The notes under the pieces: generated by a model
The model's database searches: none
What the model was told of the DNA's origin: nothing
Seen by the model: the letters and a program-made list of their open reading frames with translations, nothing else
Made by a program: the position numbers and the translations under genes
Source: Sordariomycetes sp. S80-01Y
Lineage: Eukaryota; Ascomycota; Sordariomycetes
Direction of reading: 5' to 3'
Assembly: GCA_037042185.1 (NCBI GenBank)
Contig: JAXQJY010000029.1
Location: forward strand, 1,488,001 to 1,552,000
DNA: 64,000 nucleotides
Shown: piece after piece, positions 33,701 to 45,214 of the stretch
Layout: the number at the start of each line of letters is the position of its first letter
Numbering within the stretch: position 1 is the stretch's first letter

Positions 33701-36700
33701 TGCAACGGAGGCCGGCGTTGAGGCGTGTCAAACGTCATAGTCGCGATAGTCCACCACAGCCCAGTACGACTGTGTTTGCACTGGAACTGCAACGATAATG
33801 GCCAAGGCAACGTGCCCGCTGCTCGGACCAAGCGAAGGATTTGTAGAATGGACGCGAGCTGGTGAGCGGGATAGCATTCTTCTTCTCGACGGCAGATCGA
33901 GACATGGACGGAAATACACCGGGGAGACGCCGTGAGCCTTCCCGCTGTTTGCACCAGAGCCAGCAGCCACGCGAGCCCAAGATGCCAGTGGTGTCCCATC
34001 CGCAAGCAAGCAGCACACCGTTGCAGGTAGTAGGTACGTGGCATTTCGTGGCCAAGAACCCAGGAGCATAGAATGCCTCCTGAACCCGACCTCTCGGAGG
34101 CCACGCCGTCCACGAGACACCATAGCCAGCCAGAGACTAACCAAGTGCCGATCCACGTGGGCGAGCAACGCACCGCCTCGCCTGAAGAAGCAGATCCATC
34201 TTCCAGAAACGGCGAGTTTCCCGGGAGAGACCTCATTCACTTATGCCGGTCTCCGTCGGCGAAGAAATGTACGCCTACGAAGCACTGGCGTCAGGGAAGA
34301 TGAAGAGCAGACTAAGCAGCACTAGGCGTTATCTGACGACTGCTCAAAATCACACATGGCCAATGCTCGCCCCGAGCACTTGCAAGAGCACACGGTTGCA
34401 AAGGTACGGGTAATCCGTGCTGCTGGAGGAATGAGTACGCGTCTGCGTGCAGCATGTTGGCTTGGCCCGAATACCCCGCAGATGCGGCCCGCGAGTCAAG
34501 CAGTTCTCAGGTGTAAGAATCCGCTGGTACTTGTAATTAGTCGTGGGCCGTGCTGTCTGCCTTAAGACATGCGGATTGTGTGGAGTGCCCCGAGAATATT
34601 CGGCATGTCAGAGTCTTGAGGTGGCTTTGTCGGATGGCAATCATTGCCGACGCGGTGCAACAGAAGGGTTGATATCTTGACGACCTCATGTTGTAAGTTT
34701 CTCTTGGCGGTTGGGACCGGCGATGGAGGCTCCAGGCACGTTCTGTAGCCCCTTTTCGTGGTGGACCGGGCAATACGCAGTACGGAGCAGGGCTTGGACT
34801 TAGGCTCTGTAGCGAGTGGACCGGTACCAGTACGTACAGTAGCTGTCTCCGTAATTATCGCCGACTGCGCACGCTATCGAGGGCGATGTGGCAGCGGCAC
34901 CCCTGCCACGGGGAGGACGAGATTAAACCATCCCCAGTTCTGCGGGCAGCCACACGCTGAGAGCCGATCGGAAGGCGTCTCCCAAGACCTGTGATTGGTC
35001 TTGTTTCTTTCCGTGAGCTGCGAGCACGTCAAGCGACAGCCAGCGTTGCGTCGCACTGCAGCGTCTATCCTGTTCTCTGCCGTCCTCTTCCCAGCGGCGA
35101 GTGTCGCAGCCCGTAATTCAAGACAGTCGCCGTGAGAGCGCGAGCGTCAATGACTGACTGCCCACCGTGCTCACTCCTCTGAAGGCAATATTGATTAGCG
35201 GCGTGATAGTGACAGTAGCACAGTGCTTTGGCTCGGGAGCGAGCGCCACATGCAATGCAACCATCAGACAAAAGCCAAGGCGAGATCCCATGTGCCCACG
35301 AAGATCAGCGAGTGGCGCCTTCTTTTGGGGGGTGCCACGCAATTCACGTGGCTCCGGAAAGATCGCGCATGCACAAAGAGCCATGCAGTGCTGCTGAGTC
35401 GGTCGTCCCACAGGTGCCAGTGCCGTGCCACTGGCGGTGCTGCCCAGCGTGGGTGCAGTTTGCGTGCTTGTGCGCTGCTGCGCTGCTGTACGACTGGCTA
35501 CTCAATGCTTAGGAAAAGCAAGTGCGTGCTGTTCTTTCCTGTGCTGAGTACGATGTGTTATGTTGCGTCCTGATAACCTCCGACCTGAGTTGCCGGGACA
35601 GAACTTGAATAATTCACAATGGGTCCAAGGTCGCTAGCCGGGCCCCCAGCCAAAATCCTTGCGGACGGAAGTCGCCCGTCATATCGAAGTGGCCTAGGCG
35701 TTGCGGCTTGCAAAAGGTCTGACCGAAGCTGAGTCGATATGGGCCAGGGTCCAGGGAGCTCGCTTTTCTCAACTGTGGCTCGAATGGATGCTCGCTGGCA
35801 GCCAACCTAGCGTCTTCGAGGTGACAGCCCCAACGGGAGCGCGGCGCGTCGAAACCACCGATCAAACGTTCAAGATCGACGGGGGCTGACGTGCGCCCGG
35901 GTTACATAGCTTGCCATCAGGGCCGGTAGGCGATTGCACCACCTTTACGGGGTAGCTGGCGAGGCTACTAAACAGTTGGTGCCGAAGGCGCCAACAAAGT
36001 GCTGGCGTAAAGAGGAATCTCAGCTCCGGCTGTGAGAAGAAGCAACTGAAAACGGTCGGACGCCCAGGTTCTTTCTCCGTGTGTCTTGTGGATCTCTGCA
36101 CTGTGTGGATTTCTATCCTCGGCTCAGCGCGACCGGGAGGCGCACCGGGGCTGGCAGTGCCAGTGCTATACCACCGAGGCTTGCGAGGTACGGAGTACCT
36201 GCCAGTGGTAATCAAGCTTCCAGGTTCCAGATTGTCAGTGTAGCGCAGCGGCCTGCGCAGCACCTTCCCTTCTGTTCCCTCGACTCGTAGGTACAACCTC
36301 AGTGTCAGAGCTCTGAGCTCGACTGCTCGTGATCCAGCAGGAGACCCGAAAAGTTCACAAAGGCGTAGAGATAACGCTCATTCGCTGTTGCCAGACCCCT
36401 GCTACAATCGTTCCCTCATCCACGAGGCGAGTGCGCTGAAAACGGCTTGATTGGGATGCGAGAGGCAAGGTGCACCGGCTCCAGGCTTCAGCTCTTGTAT
36501 CCCAATCGCTGTTCAGGGTTAATTAGGGCACCAGCGGGGAGCCAGCGATGAGCCACCCATTGCCAGCCGCTGGTGTTTGCTATTCGCGCTCTGCTCAATA
36601 AGGTTTGGACAAGGAACCTCATCCCCTGTATTCGCCATGCCCGCCAGCGCTGGTTCCAGGTACATCGGCACATGGGTCTTTCTCGGCGAGGCGTGTACTT

Positions 36701-38259
36701 GTTTCAGCGGTACCGGCTCGTCCGAGACAAGGATTGGGCGGGTAGACGAACAGCCGTGAGAGGCAGGCTGCTCGTATGCTTTACCGCCTACCGAAACCCC
36801 ACGCCGCCCGACAGTGGGTGATCGCTGCTCCCTTGGATACATGAGCTGCGAGTACCTGTCAGCCTCTCCTGTGCACGGCTCAAAGGCTCTGCCACTGTCG
36901 GCGGCGCCAGCACGAAAGCGCCGAAGCCCTTGTGGCTGGCCAAAGCATACATGGTCGAGCTTTCGCGAGAAGCCATTGAGTTTCGGAAGCGTTGATGGGC
37001 GGCTGATATCATATTGAGTTGTCGCGGATGCAGCTGATGGGTGCGAGTACGTGCCGGGGTACTCGAAGCGTCTCGATGTCGCTGGCAAAGTTTGAAGTCT
37101 GGAGCCTCTTCTGAGTCCGGACTTCTGGCGGGGATACTTTGGCTATGTGGGCAGCGACACCTTGTTGTTGAGCTCATGACTGCCGAAGCAAGTGAGGCAA
37201 CCACATGCTTCGACCGACTCACTCCGTAGTAGCTCAACAGGAGGGGCAAAGCCGGATGCCTCCCGCCTTAGGGTGAAGGTTCAGGTTAGCCGTCAGCCTG
37301 GACGACAGACAGATTTTTACCACCAAACAACTCAACCCTTTCGAGGCTTTTCGACGAGACATCAATTAATATATAACGTCGCTCGTCCGCACTGTAACAG
37401 CGTGCCTCAACTGCACTCGGCCGGGCTGCTGACCCGCTGAAGAAGACACTGGCACACCCCCTGCCATCTTCTCACACTCCCCCCAGGAGCCCCAGAAGCA
37501 CCACGGGAAGTTCGAGAGGGTCGCTTTGGAAAGAGTGGGCCGGGGCCGCTGGCACACCACGCCGCTGTACCAGGTACTTTCCCCTTCCCGGCTCGCCATG
37601 CGACTTCCCCTGCGCTTCACAGTGACCAGCCTGAACTGGGGACGGAGAAGGAACCTTGGGCACCTCAGTGGACCGCAGTTGCAGGTGCTCCTCGCTCGCG
37701 GCAGAGTCGACGCTCCCTTCAGCTTCCAGGTTCCTCCCATCCTCCATCGGTATTTTCTGCTTCCTCCCACATCACTTTCACCAACGCATCCCTTTCCTGA
37801 CAGCCGTTATCTTGACCACGCGACTGGTACTGGCCTCAATGGTCGCTGACAATTCCACTTGTTAGCCTGTGTTCTCAACGTTCCTCGAGTCCTGATCGAC
37901 GACTTCTCCACCCTGGGCCATATGCTTCTTGCGACGCTCTAGGAACCTCTGCCCGCGACAACTTGTGACGACCGACAGCCTGGGGACTTCCTCCTTGTCG
38001 TGCTCACTCGTCCAGAGCATCGGGATCGCTCGGCTGCGTACTCTACGATTTTCGCCCCAAACCCACGGCCCGGTATCGACTTGGCGGCACTCGACTCGTC
38101 GCGCGAACTCGCCCTTACCCGTGTCTTTGGCCGTTTCCACTCGTTCTAGTTCACACTCTAGCGACCGATCGACTCTGCAACCGGTTCCCAGCGACGCCGA
38201 CCGTAAAGGCTCATCGCACACCCGTCAACATCTGCGATTCGTCATCCCATCCGTTCAAA
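30706..38259. other. Large gene-free region of about 7.6 kb
   Basis: No coding region can be supported on either strand. Open frames reach 100-217 codons but overlap antisense to one another (for example minus 33583-34236 against minus 33728-34240 in a second frame), and none shows a domain or plausible exon structure. A G-rich run lies near 31.3 kb. The 9-mer TACGGAGTA occurs near 36.19 kb and in other gene-free stretches. The last few hundred bases probably hold the bHLH gene leader, with many pyrimidine tracts. Noncoding RNAs or heavily decayed repeats could be present but cannot be identified by reading. Confidence 0.5.
31301..31328 (+). repeat. G-rich run with G-quadruplex potential
   Basis: Seven Gs, then AGG/CGG/AGG units, then eight Gs on the plus strand. 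The long runs can each supply two G-triplets, so four G-tracts are available for an intramolecular quadruplex. It lies about 600 bases 3' of pex5. Confidence 0.6.
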
Positions 38260-39809
38260 ATGTCGGACCCGACTCAGACTCGACCGCCAGGCAATGCCGC
38301 AGGTCTCAAGAACATCCTCAACCATAATGACGAGGGAGGGCCCAGAGACTCTGGCTTCTATTCAGCTGCAGAGATATCAAGCAGGCGTAGGTTCATCCTC
38401 AAATGGCAAGTTCGGAATTCTCGATCTCTGACAAGCGTACAGACACGTCAAGCGCATCGTTTGGTACTAATGGGTTGAGTCCGTCCCAGTCTGGTTACCA
38501 GACCTCTACCGATCAGACCCCATCTCCAGTTGCAGGCCATATGGCGCCTCAGAGCCAAACGGTCGTTTCTCCACAAGCGAGCAACATGGCAGTTGCTTCC
38601 ATTGTCTCGCCTACGACGCCCGGTGGCTACGAACAACGCCGCCTTGAGCACCAGCCATCCATGGAATCCACGCAGAGCAGCTCAACGATAGGAGAGAGTT
38701 ATGGACCGGGCGCAGGCTCGAGGCGCGAGAGCGTGGACAGCCGGATCAATCAAGGGTTCAGCGACATGAGACTGAATCAATCGCCCTATACGAGTAACAA
38801 CCACTCCACCACTTCCATCCAAAACCAGCTTCACTCTCAGCGTAATCCTCGACCAGGCCTTGATGCGCGACTCGAGACGCATTCAATGAACAGGATCTCT
38901 AATGGATACGCCCCGAGCGCCGAGCGCAATCCCGACTCTAAGACAATTCGCACTGCGCCGGCCATCACAGGCCCCGCGACCGGCAACATTGCACGTGCAG
39001 CAGAGCCTACCAAGGGCCAGGCATGGGCTTTCCCCGAGGATGCAGCTGCCCAATCGCAGCAAGCATACGATGCGTCGAGGCGTAGTAGCATATCCGAGTC
39101 GATTGCTAGCAGCCATCTCACGACGGACTCACGACTGCCTCCTGGCCAGCGTCGCCTTGAAGATGGCCCTTCACCCCCAGGGGGCCATCTGGGACTCCCC
39201 GGCGAGTATCCGGGAGTCCACCATCATTCTATGCAACACCGCCAACTTGATGACGTCCAGTTTGAGGCTGGCGGACCCACAGGCAGCCAGCCCTACAGTC
39301 GCACCCCGGAATTAAGAGTCAGCCACAAGCTCGCAGAGCGGAAGAGACGGACGGAGATGAAGGAGCTGTTTGATGCTCTGCGGGACGAGATGCCGCAAGA
39401 ACGGGGCTCCAAGGCGTCCAAGTGGGAAATCTTGACGAAGGCGATCAACGAGCACCGCCACCACAAGGAGTATATCGCACGCTTGGAGGCTCAGCGGAGG
39501 GCTGACCTATCGGTGATTGACTCATTGCAACGGCAGCTCCGCGCTTGTCAGTGCCAAAACAACGACCACCTCCTAACAGAACCCCCAGCAGCGCAGCAAC
39601 AACCACCTCGTCACCCTCTGCCACCGCAGGCTTCTCAACCCGCGTATGCGCCCGGACCATACGCGAGCGCCGGCAATCGCAATGAGCTACCGCCCCTCCG
39701 GAGCCTTAGCGCTACGGGAATCAACGCACCTGCGCCGGAGTCGATGACAGGCGTTCAATATGATGCTCCCGGAGGCGCGAATGGATATCGCCAGGAGCAA
39801 CGCTATTAA
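38260..39809 (+). CDS. bHLH transcription factor
   Basis: The basic helix-loop-helix domain is clear: RVSHKLAERKRRTEMKELF, a loop with PQERGSKASKWEILTKAI, then a helix running into HKEYIARLEAQ. The His/Glu/Arg pattern of the basic region (H..AERKRR) predicts E-box (CANNTG) binding. The flanking sequence is long, disordered and Ser/Gln/Pro-rich. The preferred model has exons 38260-38436 and 38490-39809 (498 residues). The 53-base intron has TACTAAT at 38465-38471 and a CCCAG acceptor, though its donor GTACAG is weak. The first exon starts MSDPTQTRPPGNAAGLKNIL in a good AAAATG context. Alternatively translation starts at the ATG at 38403 and runs unspliced (468 residues), giving SEFSISDKRTDTSSASFGTN before the join. 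The downstream frame is common to both. The bHLH call is firm; the N-terminus is not. Confidence 0.82.
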
Positions 39810-41320
39810 GGAACCGCTGTCGTAGGGCAGACTCTACGACATCGGATTGATCACACCAGAACGGCAACAATACTAGCAATGATCGGGGTATCGCAACCCA
39901 ACAAGGGGCTAGATGAGCACCAGTTGTCCGTGACCTGGTAGCCGAGCCCGAAGCCCCGATGGTTGCAGAAGTCCCGGTCCATGGCAACAAGGGCAATGTC
40001 CAGCATGACTCCCTCGAATATGGACATCAGTCTTAGCCCCTGGCGAAGGATGGATGCTTCCCGGGCTGAACTGTCAAATGCTGCTGGTATGGATCCTTGA
40101 TGGAGAACTCTTGCGTCGGCTTGATGTTGCCGTCATGATGATTCTTTTTTGATTTTACTTGTAAGGGTTTATTTGTTATGCTGTGCCAGGCGACGACGAT
40201 CCACGGAAGGGTCTCTTCACATCGGCAACCTTGCCGCAATTTCTTTGGTCTTGAGAAAAATATACCCCGACATTACGATGTCGGACAGCTTGGAGTCGAG
40301 GGGGGGATTGATGTAAATGGGATTGGGACATGCATTGTATACTCTGGGGTGATGAGTACTGAAATCCCCAACGTGGGGTCAACTGGAACGGCGTATATAC
40401 CCCTGAGGTCAGATGGAGGCTGGAGCCAGACCCAAGGCCTTTTGGTTGAACCGACCGCCAGACTTGTTCTACGGGTGCATTTGGTTCGTTAGAAGCATGG
40501 AAAGTGTATCAATTATCCTTGATGTTTGCTCTGTGGTACATAGTCGCTGCTTGTCATTGGAGGGTGTTGACGAGGCGAGTGCGAATAGGGATTTAATTGC
40601 CGAAAATCAATTCCCATTAAAAAACAGAAAGTACTCGGAGAAAGGCACGTGGGTTGAGGGGCAGATCTACGTGCAAGGCCAAGCTGCTAGTCTGCATCGA
40701 CTCTTAACCTGAGCTGATGCGATGTGATCAGTCCTCAGATCTCGTCCGGCCGGAACGACTTCCCCGTGCTGGAGGTGGTGGGGAGCGCTCCGATCAGTGA
40801 ACGCCGTGCTCTGCAAGCGGGAGGCTGACAAAAAGACAGATGATGGCCGCACGTTCTGGGAGAAATGTCTACACCTCGTAGTCTCAATGCGATTAATTCC
40901 TATGAGAGAATCGCCCTATTTACGGCGCCGCAAACCTTGGACCTAGATTGACCTGTAATATCTGTCCTTTTTGCTACGGAAAACTTACTTGGCCTTTGGT
41001 GTTTTGTTTCTAGCGACCCGAGCCGTGCCTTTGTTTGTGTCCATCCATTTGCGGACTTGAGGCGGGACGCGGATTTCGTCAGCGGACTTGGTGGATCACG
41101 CGCCGGAGTTCGGATCTATAGCGCGGACTTTTGCTGACAGGTACGTACCCAACTCCGACGACATCTGTAATCCAGCAAAGCCCATCTCATCCGCACGCCC
41201 ACATCGGATTCTTGACTGTATCCCATCGTCTCCTTTTCATCCGCAGCTCCGTTATCTCTTTGCCTCAAGCGAACTTCTCATAAAGTGTCCCCTCCCAGAG
41301 TGCGCGGAAGAACCTCTTCG
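39810..41320. other. Intergenic region of about 1.5 kb
   Basis: 3' flank of the bHLH gene and upstream region of the C6 regulator. No gene is supported. Parts near 40.1-40.7 kb are AT-richer than average. Short open frames have no features. Confidence 0.5.
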
Positions 41321-42885
41321 ATGAACTTGTTCGAATACCCCATCGACATGAGCGGCGATGTCTTCAATCCTCTCAATGTTACCCGCGCAGATCGCTCTTC
41401 CGGCATCGCTGCGAGTAGGCAGAAGAGCTGCAATGCATGCGTGAGGGGCAAGAGGAGGTGTGACAAGACGTACCCCAAGTGCACGCGGTGCTCAGCCAAG
41501 GGGCTGGATTGTGTCTATCAGAAATTACCCCCTACACCACCCAAACAGCAGCAGCAGCAGCAGCAGCAAAGCACCTCGAGTCCCAGCGAAAGTTCATCTT
41601 TCGGTCAATCGTCTCTGGGGCAAAGTCAGATGCCGGATTTGACGCCCACGGACGATTTTGATATGAACTTCGGGATGCCCGAGTGCAACTTGGGACCGCA
41701 AGCCCACACTACGACAGCCGGTGGAACCAGCAGTACCACCCCGGAGACCTTGACACTAGACCCCAACCTGGATTTCAACATTGCGGATCTTATCAACGGC
41801 ACGCAGCAGGGCCATAGTCTTTGGGATCTACCTGGGTTTGCCGAACCAAAGGCTCAATTTCCTGCTCCGGTTCCAGTTCCGACGTTTGGGGACAGCGGAC
41901 AGGCTTCGGATGAGGGCGAGCCACGGCCGCCGATTCGCGACGTTGCGATTCTGGAGAAAGCCACCATGGACTGCATCGCCACTGACCCCCTCTTGGTTCA
42001 CGACACCCGGTCTCGAATCGGGTTTGTCCTAGGCTTCCTGAGGAACTGCCACAAGACTTTCGCCCAAACACGCAGCCTCCCCTTCATGCACCCCCGTCTC
42101 TACGCTCAGCACCTCCCCCGGACAATGATGACGGCCTTCTGCGCGGCATCAACCTACGCAACCCACACCCCGGCCACCAAAGCCTGGGCACTGCGCGTTC
42201 TCTCCGAATCCGCCAAGGAGATCCAGTCTGAAGGCCGCAATGCCGTATCCGCCCTTGACAAGCTGGCACGCGTGCAGGCGCTCGTGATCGTCGACACGAT
42301 GCGCCAGCTTGATGGGGACATATCCATGCGCACGGCCGCGGAGCGCGAAAGGGGTTTGGTCCTCGAGTGGGTCAGCGAGCTGGGTAGGTTAAAGGACGAG
42401 GTGGAGGGCGGGGAGAACCCTGTGAATGCGAGCCGAGACAAGGCGCCGCGGAGCTGGGAGGGGTGGTTGCTCGCGGAGAGCTTGAGGAGGACCATCATGA
42501 TGAGCATGGCCTTTATGTGTCTGCTATGCCTGTTGAAGGAGGAGATTCGTGAGTGGCCCTGCTTTCTCCCGTCCACGACCACTACTCGAAACCAGACTAA
42601 CAATGTCCAGCCGACGAACAGATGTGGCGTTCATGCCAAACCTTCACCGCGTCCCGCCACTTGTGGGAAGCGTCTACTTCTGTTGAGTTTTTCAAGGCGT
42701 GGCGCGAGCAGCCGCAGTGGGCGATCACACACGGCGGCTTCAAAGAATTCTGGCAGTATGCCAAGGCAGATGACTGCGACGACTTCACGAGGTTGATGTT
42801 GACGACCCAGGTCGGGCCCGACGCCATGGACCATTTCATGCAGGGCGAGACCAACATTCCCGTGGAGGCGGCTGGGAAGTGGTAG
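41321..42885 (+). CDS. Zn(II)2Cys6 transcription factor with polyQ tract
   Basis: A 500-residue nuclear regulator in two exons, 41321-42548 and 42611-42885. The 62-base intron has a GTGAGT donor and a TCCAG acceptor, and joins KEEI to PDEQMWRSCQTF. The zinc cluster C-x2-C-x6-C-x6-C-x2-C-x6-C is at residues 37-64 (CNAC, RRCDKTYPKC, TRC, DCVY), followed by a linker with eight Gln encoded mostly by CAG. Open frame extends upstream to a GTG, but the first ATG gives MNLFEYPIDMSG and is preferred. The C-terminal region has hydrophobic helices of a regulatory domain without the clear middle-homology signature. It is convergent with an MDR reductase gene 150 bases away; a regulatory link is only a guess. 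Confidence 0.86.
41546..41569 (+). repeat. CAG trinucleotide repeat coding for polyQ
   Basis: Seven CAG codons and one CAA inside the C6 regulator frame encode eight consecutive glutamines. The run follows a Pro-rich segment, just after the zinc cluster. Confidence 0.85.
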
Positions 42886-43034
42886 ACCCCTGAAAAAGCT
42901 CTTGATGATGTTACCTGGTTTCGATGAAGTGTATAAACAGGTGTTCTGGTCAAATTGGGGGTCTTTGAACAGGCAATCTCAATGATATATATTTTCTATA
43001 TCGAGAAACCACTGCTTTCCATACCATCAGCCAC

Positions 43035-44195
43035 CTAGTCTGCAATCTTCCAGACCAGTCGCTCCCCGCTGACTGCCCGGCCCCGCAGCAGGTCCAGGGC
43101 GTTCTGCGCCCTCTCCAAAGCTGTCTGGCCCTGCACGATGCGGGTCTTGTTCGGTTTGATGACCCCTTGCGCCACCAGCGCTGGGATTATTTCGGGCTGC
43201 AGCTTCTCCTTGAAGAATTCGTTCTGAACATTTTCATTAAACGCGTGGCCTCCGTCAAGACTGGGGCTGGAGCTTACCTGGAGGTAGAAATGCGTCCTCA
43301 CACCACGAACCGTCACCCCCTCAGCCCACCGTCCAGGCAGGACGTTGGATATATCTGCCTCGTACTCTGGCTCCTCGTCCTTCGTCGCATCTTTGACGAT
43401 GACGGGGAGCATGGCAGCTACCGTGCTGCCCTTCTTGGCAATCTTGCTGAGTGGTTCTAGTGTACCCTTCACAGAGCCGATGCAGTCGATGATGTGAGGA
43501 ATTGCGCCGTCGCCAGCATAGTCGAGAATTCTCTGCTCGACGCCGGGTTTTCTGTAGTCAAAGCAGACCGTCGCGCCGCTCTCCTTCAGGTACGCATGCT
43601 GCTGTCCGCTCGCCACCGCAATGATGTTCCTGTAGCCGTAGTGGCGGAGAACTTGCAGGGCGAAGACTCCAACGCTGCTGCTGGCGCCCCAGATCAAAAA
43701 GGGTTTCTCAGCATCCTGAGGCTTGTACCCTTCGGGTATCGGCCACGGTAGTTCTAGGCCCAGGTCTGTAGTGACAGTATGAAACACGGTCACCAGGTTC
43801 ACGGGAATGGTGACTGCCTCCTCCATACTCAAGCCCTCTGGGATCTTGCTCGCCAGAAAGGCAGGCATGGTGACAAATTCCTGGTGGTTGGCTTCCTTAT
43901 TGCCCCTGAAGGCAAAGGCCATGACCTCGTCGCCCAGGCTCAATCCCTTAACGTCACCGTCTCCCACCTGGACAACTTCACCCGCGAGGCCACCTCCGCC
44001 AAGAGGTGCCGGATACTCGGTGACCAACACCCCGCCGTCGGCCTTGTGCAAGTCTAGTGGAGTCGATGCCGTCCATCTGACCCGGACGACGACTTCACCT
44101 GTGGATGCCTTGTGTACGGGGGCGGAGGTTGTGATGAGGGCAGCGCGCCTCCCCGGGGAGGCGATGGCGGTCTGCGTGGTCGGGAGGACGGACAT
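43035..44195 (-). CDS. MDR-superfamily oxidoreductase (zinc-less alcohol dehydrogenase/enoyl reductase-like)
   Basis: A medium-chain reductase with a GroES-like N-terminal half (PLDLHKADGG, EYPAPLGGGGLAGEVVQVGDGV-like, LGDEVMAFAF) and a Rossmann half with WGASSSVGVFALQVLRHYGY as the NADPH-binding loop. No structural-zinc cysteine cluster is present, which fits quinone-reductase/trans-enoyl-reductase-like members. Predicted 368 residues in two exons, 44195-43278 and 43223-43035, removing a 54-base intron with GTAAGC donor and TTCAG acceptor. That intron is a multiple of three and has no stop, so an unspliced 386-residue form is also possible. The frame extends upstream to a TTG; the first ATG (MSVLPTTQTAIASPG) was chosen. 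The substrate is unknown. It is convergent with the C6 regulator gene. Confidence 0.85.
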   Translation of the reverse strand: MSVLPTTQTAIASPGRRAALITTSAPVHKASTGEVVVRVRWTASTPLDLHKADGGVLVTEYPAPLGGGGLAGEVVQVGDGDVKGLSLGDEVMAFAFRGNKEANHQEFVTMPAFLASKIPEGLSMEEAVTIPVNLVTVFHTVTTDLGLELPWPIPEGYKPQDAEKPFLIWGASSSVGVFALQVLRHYGYRNIIAVASGQQHAYLKESGATVCFDYRKPGVEQRILDYAGDGAIPHIIDCIGSVKGTLEPLSKIAKKGSTVAAMLPVIVKDATKDEEPEYEADISNVLPGRWAEGVTVRGVRTHFYLQVSSSPSLDGGHAFNENVQNEFFKEKLQPEIIPALVAQGVIKPNKTRIVQGQTALERAQNALDLLRGRAVSGERLVWKIAD

Positions 44196-44962
44196 GGTGG
44201 TTTCGGTGGCGTAGACTTGACTCCCGTGCTGTTCTGGGCGCAAGATGCGAGGATACCGACTACAGCACCCATTTCTACTCTAGGGCTTTATATACTGTGG
44301 TTTCTGGGGTGTTCTTGAATCCAAGGTGGGCAGGGGGTGATTTGGCTGCTTGTGTAAGCTGTGCGCCGTGGAGGTGCTTCTCGGTCGCTATTTATAAGCC
44401 GGAGGATAGTACCCTTGAAGGTAGATGATGATCGCACGAAGCATCGGCGAGGTCAAACTGCACCATCAATTACCACTGCGACATTGGACCAGAGTATTCG
44501 GATGCGTAATGTAATTGTCATGGCGGCTCTAGCGGCGGTGTGGCTGTTAACACAGTTCAACACCGCCACCACCACCACCACCACGATTTACGGTCGGTGG
44601 CTACAGAGGAAATTACAAATAGCACATTTTGATATCTTTGCGCATGAAGCAGCGTCGCGCGATTTGAAATAAGCTGCGAATAGAGACATTGAGGCAGCGC
44701 GTCAATATAAGCCCCATGTTTGCGATACATGCCGCACTGCGGGCCGACGGTTTCGTCTGCCAACATAGTGATGCGACACAGACAGCGTTTCCAGTCCACG
44801 GAAGACGCACGCATCGAGAAGAAAGCCCAGCATAAACAATTCCCAAATACATTCCCTGGCTGCGCCCCGTATAGCACCTTCAATTCCATCGCTATCCGTA
44901 AACCCAAACGCCGCACCATCCATCAAGATCCATGAAAACAACCAGCCCATCGTCCCCGCTCT
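44196..44962. other. Intergenic region
   Basis: Upstream region of the MDR gene (minus) and 3' flank of the small Ser-rich protein gene. No gene supported. It contains a (CCA)n microsatellite at about 44561-44585. Confidence 0.5.
44561..44585. repeat. CCA trinucleotide microsatellite
   Basis: About seven tandem CAC/CCA triplets. The reverse strand reads as a Trp run in a chance open frame, which has no support as a gene. Confidence 0.8.
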
Positions 44963-45214
44963 TCAGATTCTGTGCGTCTGCTGAGTGCCGCTCATCAAGC
45001 CCAGCTCGGCAAAGTTGGAGGTGTGCTTGCCCTCGCTCTCGTCCTGGCGCTTCGTCGGGGGGCTGCCCAGGTCGGAGAGGACGTCGCGGGCCTTCTGGCG
45101 CAGGCTCCTTCTCTTGGACTGCTCTTGCGGGGCGGGCTCCTTGGTGTACGAGCACAGAGTCGAGGCTTCGGTCGAGTGCGTCGACGCGCCGGAGCTGCTG
45201 GAGCGTCTGTCCAT
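44963..45214 (-). CDS. Small Ser-rich basic protein of unknown function
   Basis: An 83-residue frame starting MDRRSSSSGASTHSTEAS. It has a Ser/Thr-rich head, a basic middle (KRRSLRQKARDVLSDLGSPPTKRQDE) and a polar C-terminus (NFAELGLMSGTQQTHRI). The middle block reads like a short conserved motif with potential phosphorylation sites (RRS, SPP). There is no signal peptide, membrane segment or known domain. It is small, but its composition is not that of chance frames nearby, and the head-to-head position with the ABC transporter gives it its own upstream region of nearly 0.9 kb. Other in-frame codons extend upstream of this ATG, but their sequence is less protein-like. Function unknown. Confidence 0.55.
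   Translation of the reverse strand: MDRRSSSSGASTHSTEASTLCSYTKEPAPQEQSKRRSLRQKARDVLSDLGSPPTKRQDESEGKHTSNFAELGLMSGTQQTHRI

Noticed and set aside
33583-34240. Two 170-217 codon minus-strand frames in the large gene-free block
   Set aside because: They overlap each other in different phases and show no domain or splice logic.
44557-44919. 120-codon minus-strand frame ending in a Trp run
   Set aside because: The Trp run is only the CCA microsatellite read in reverse, and the rest has no features.
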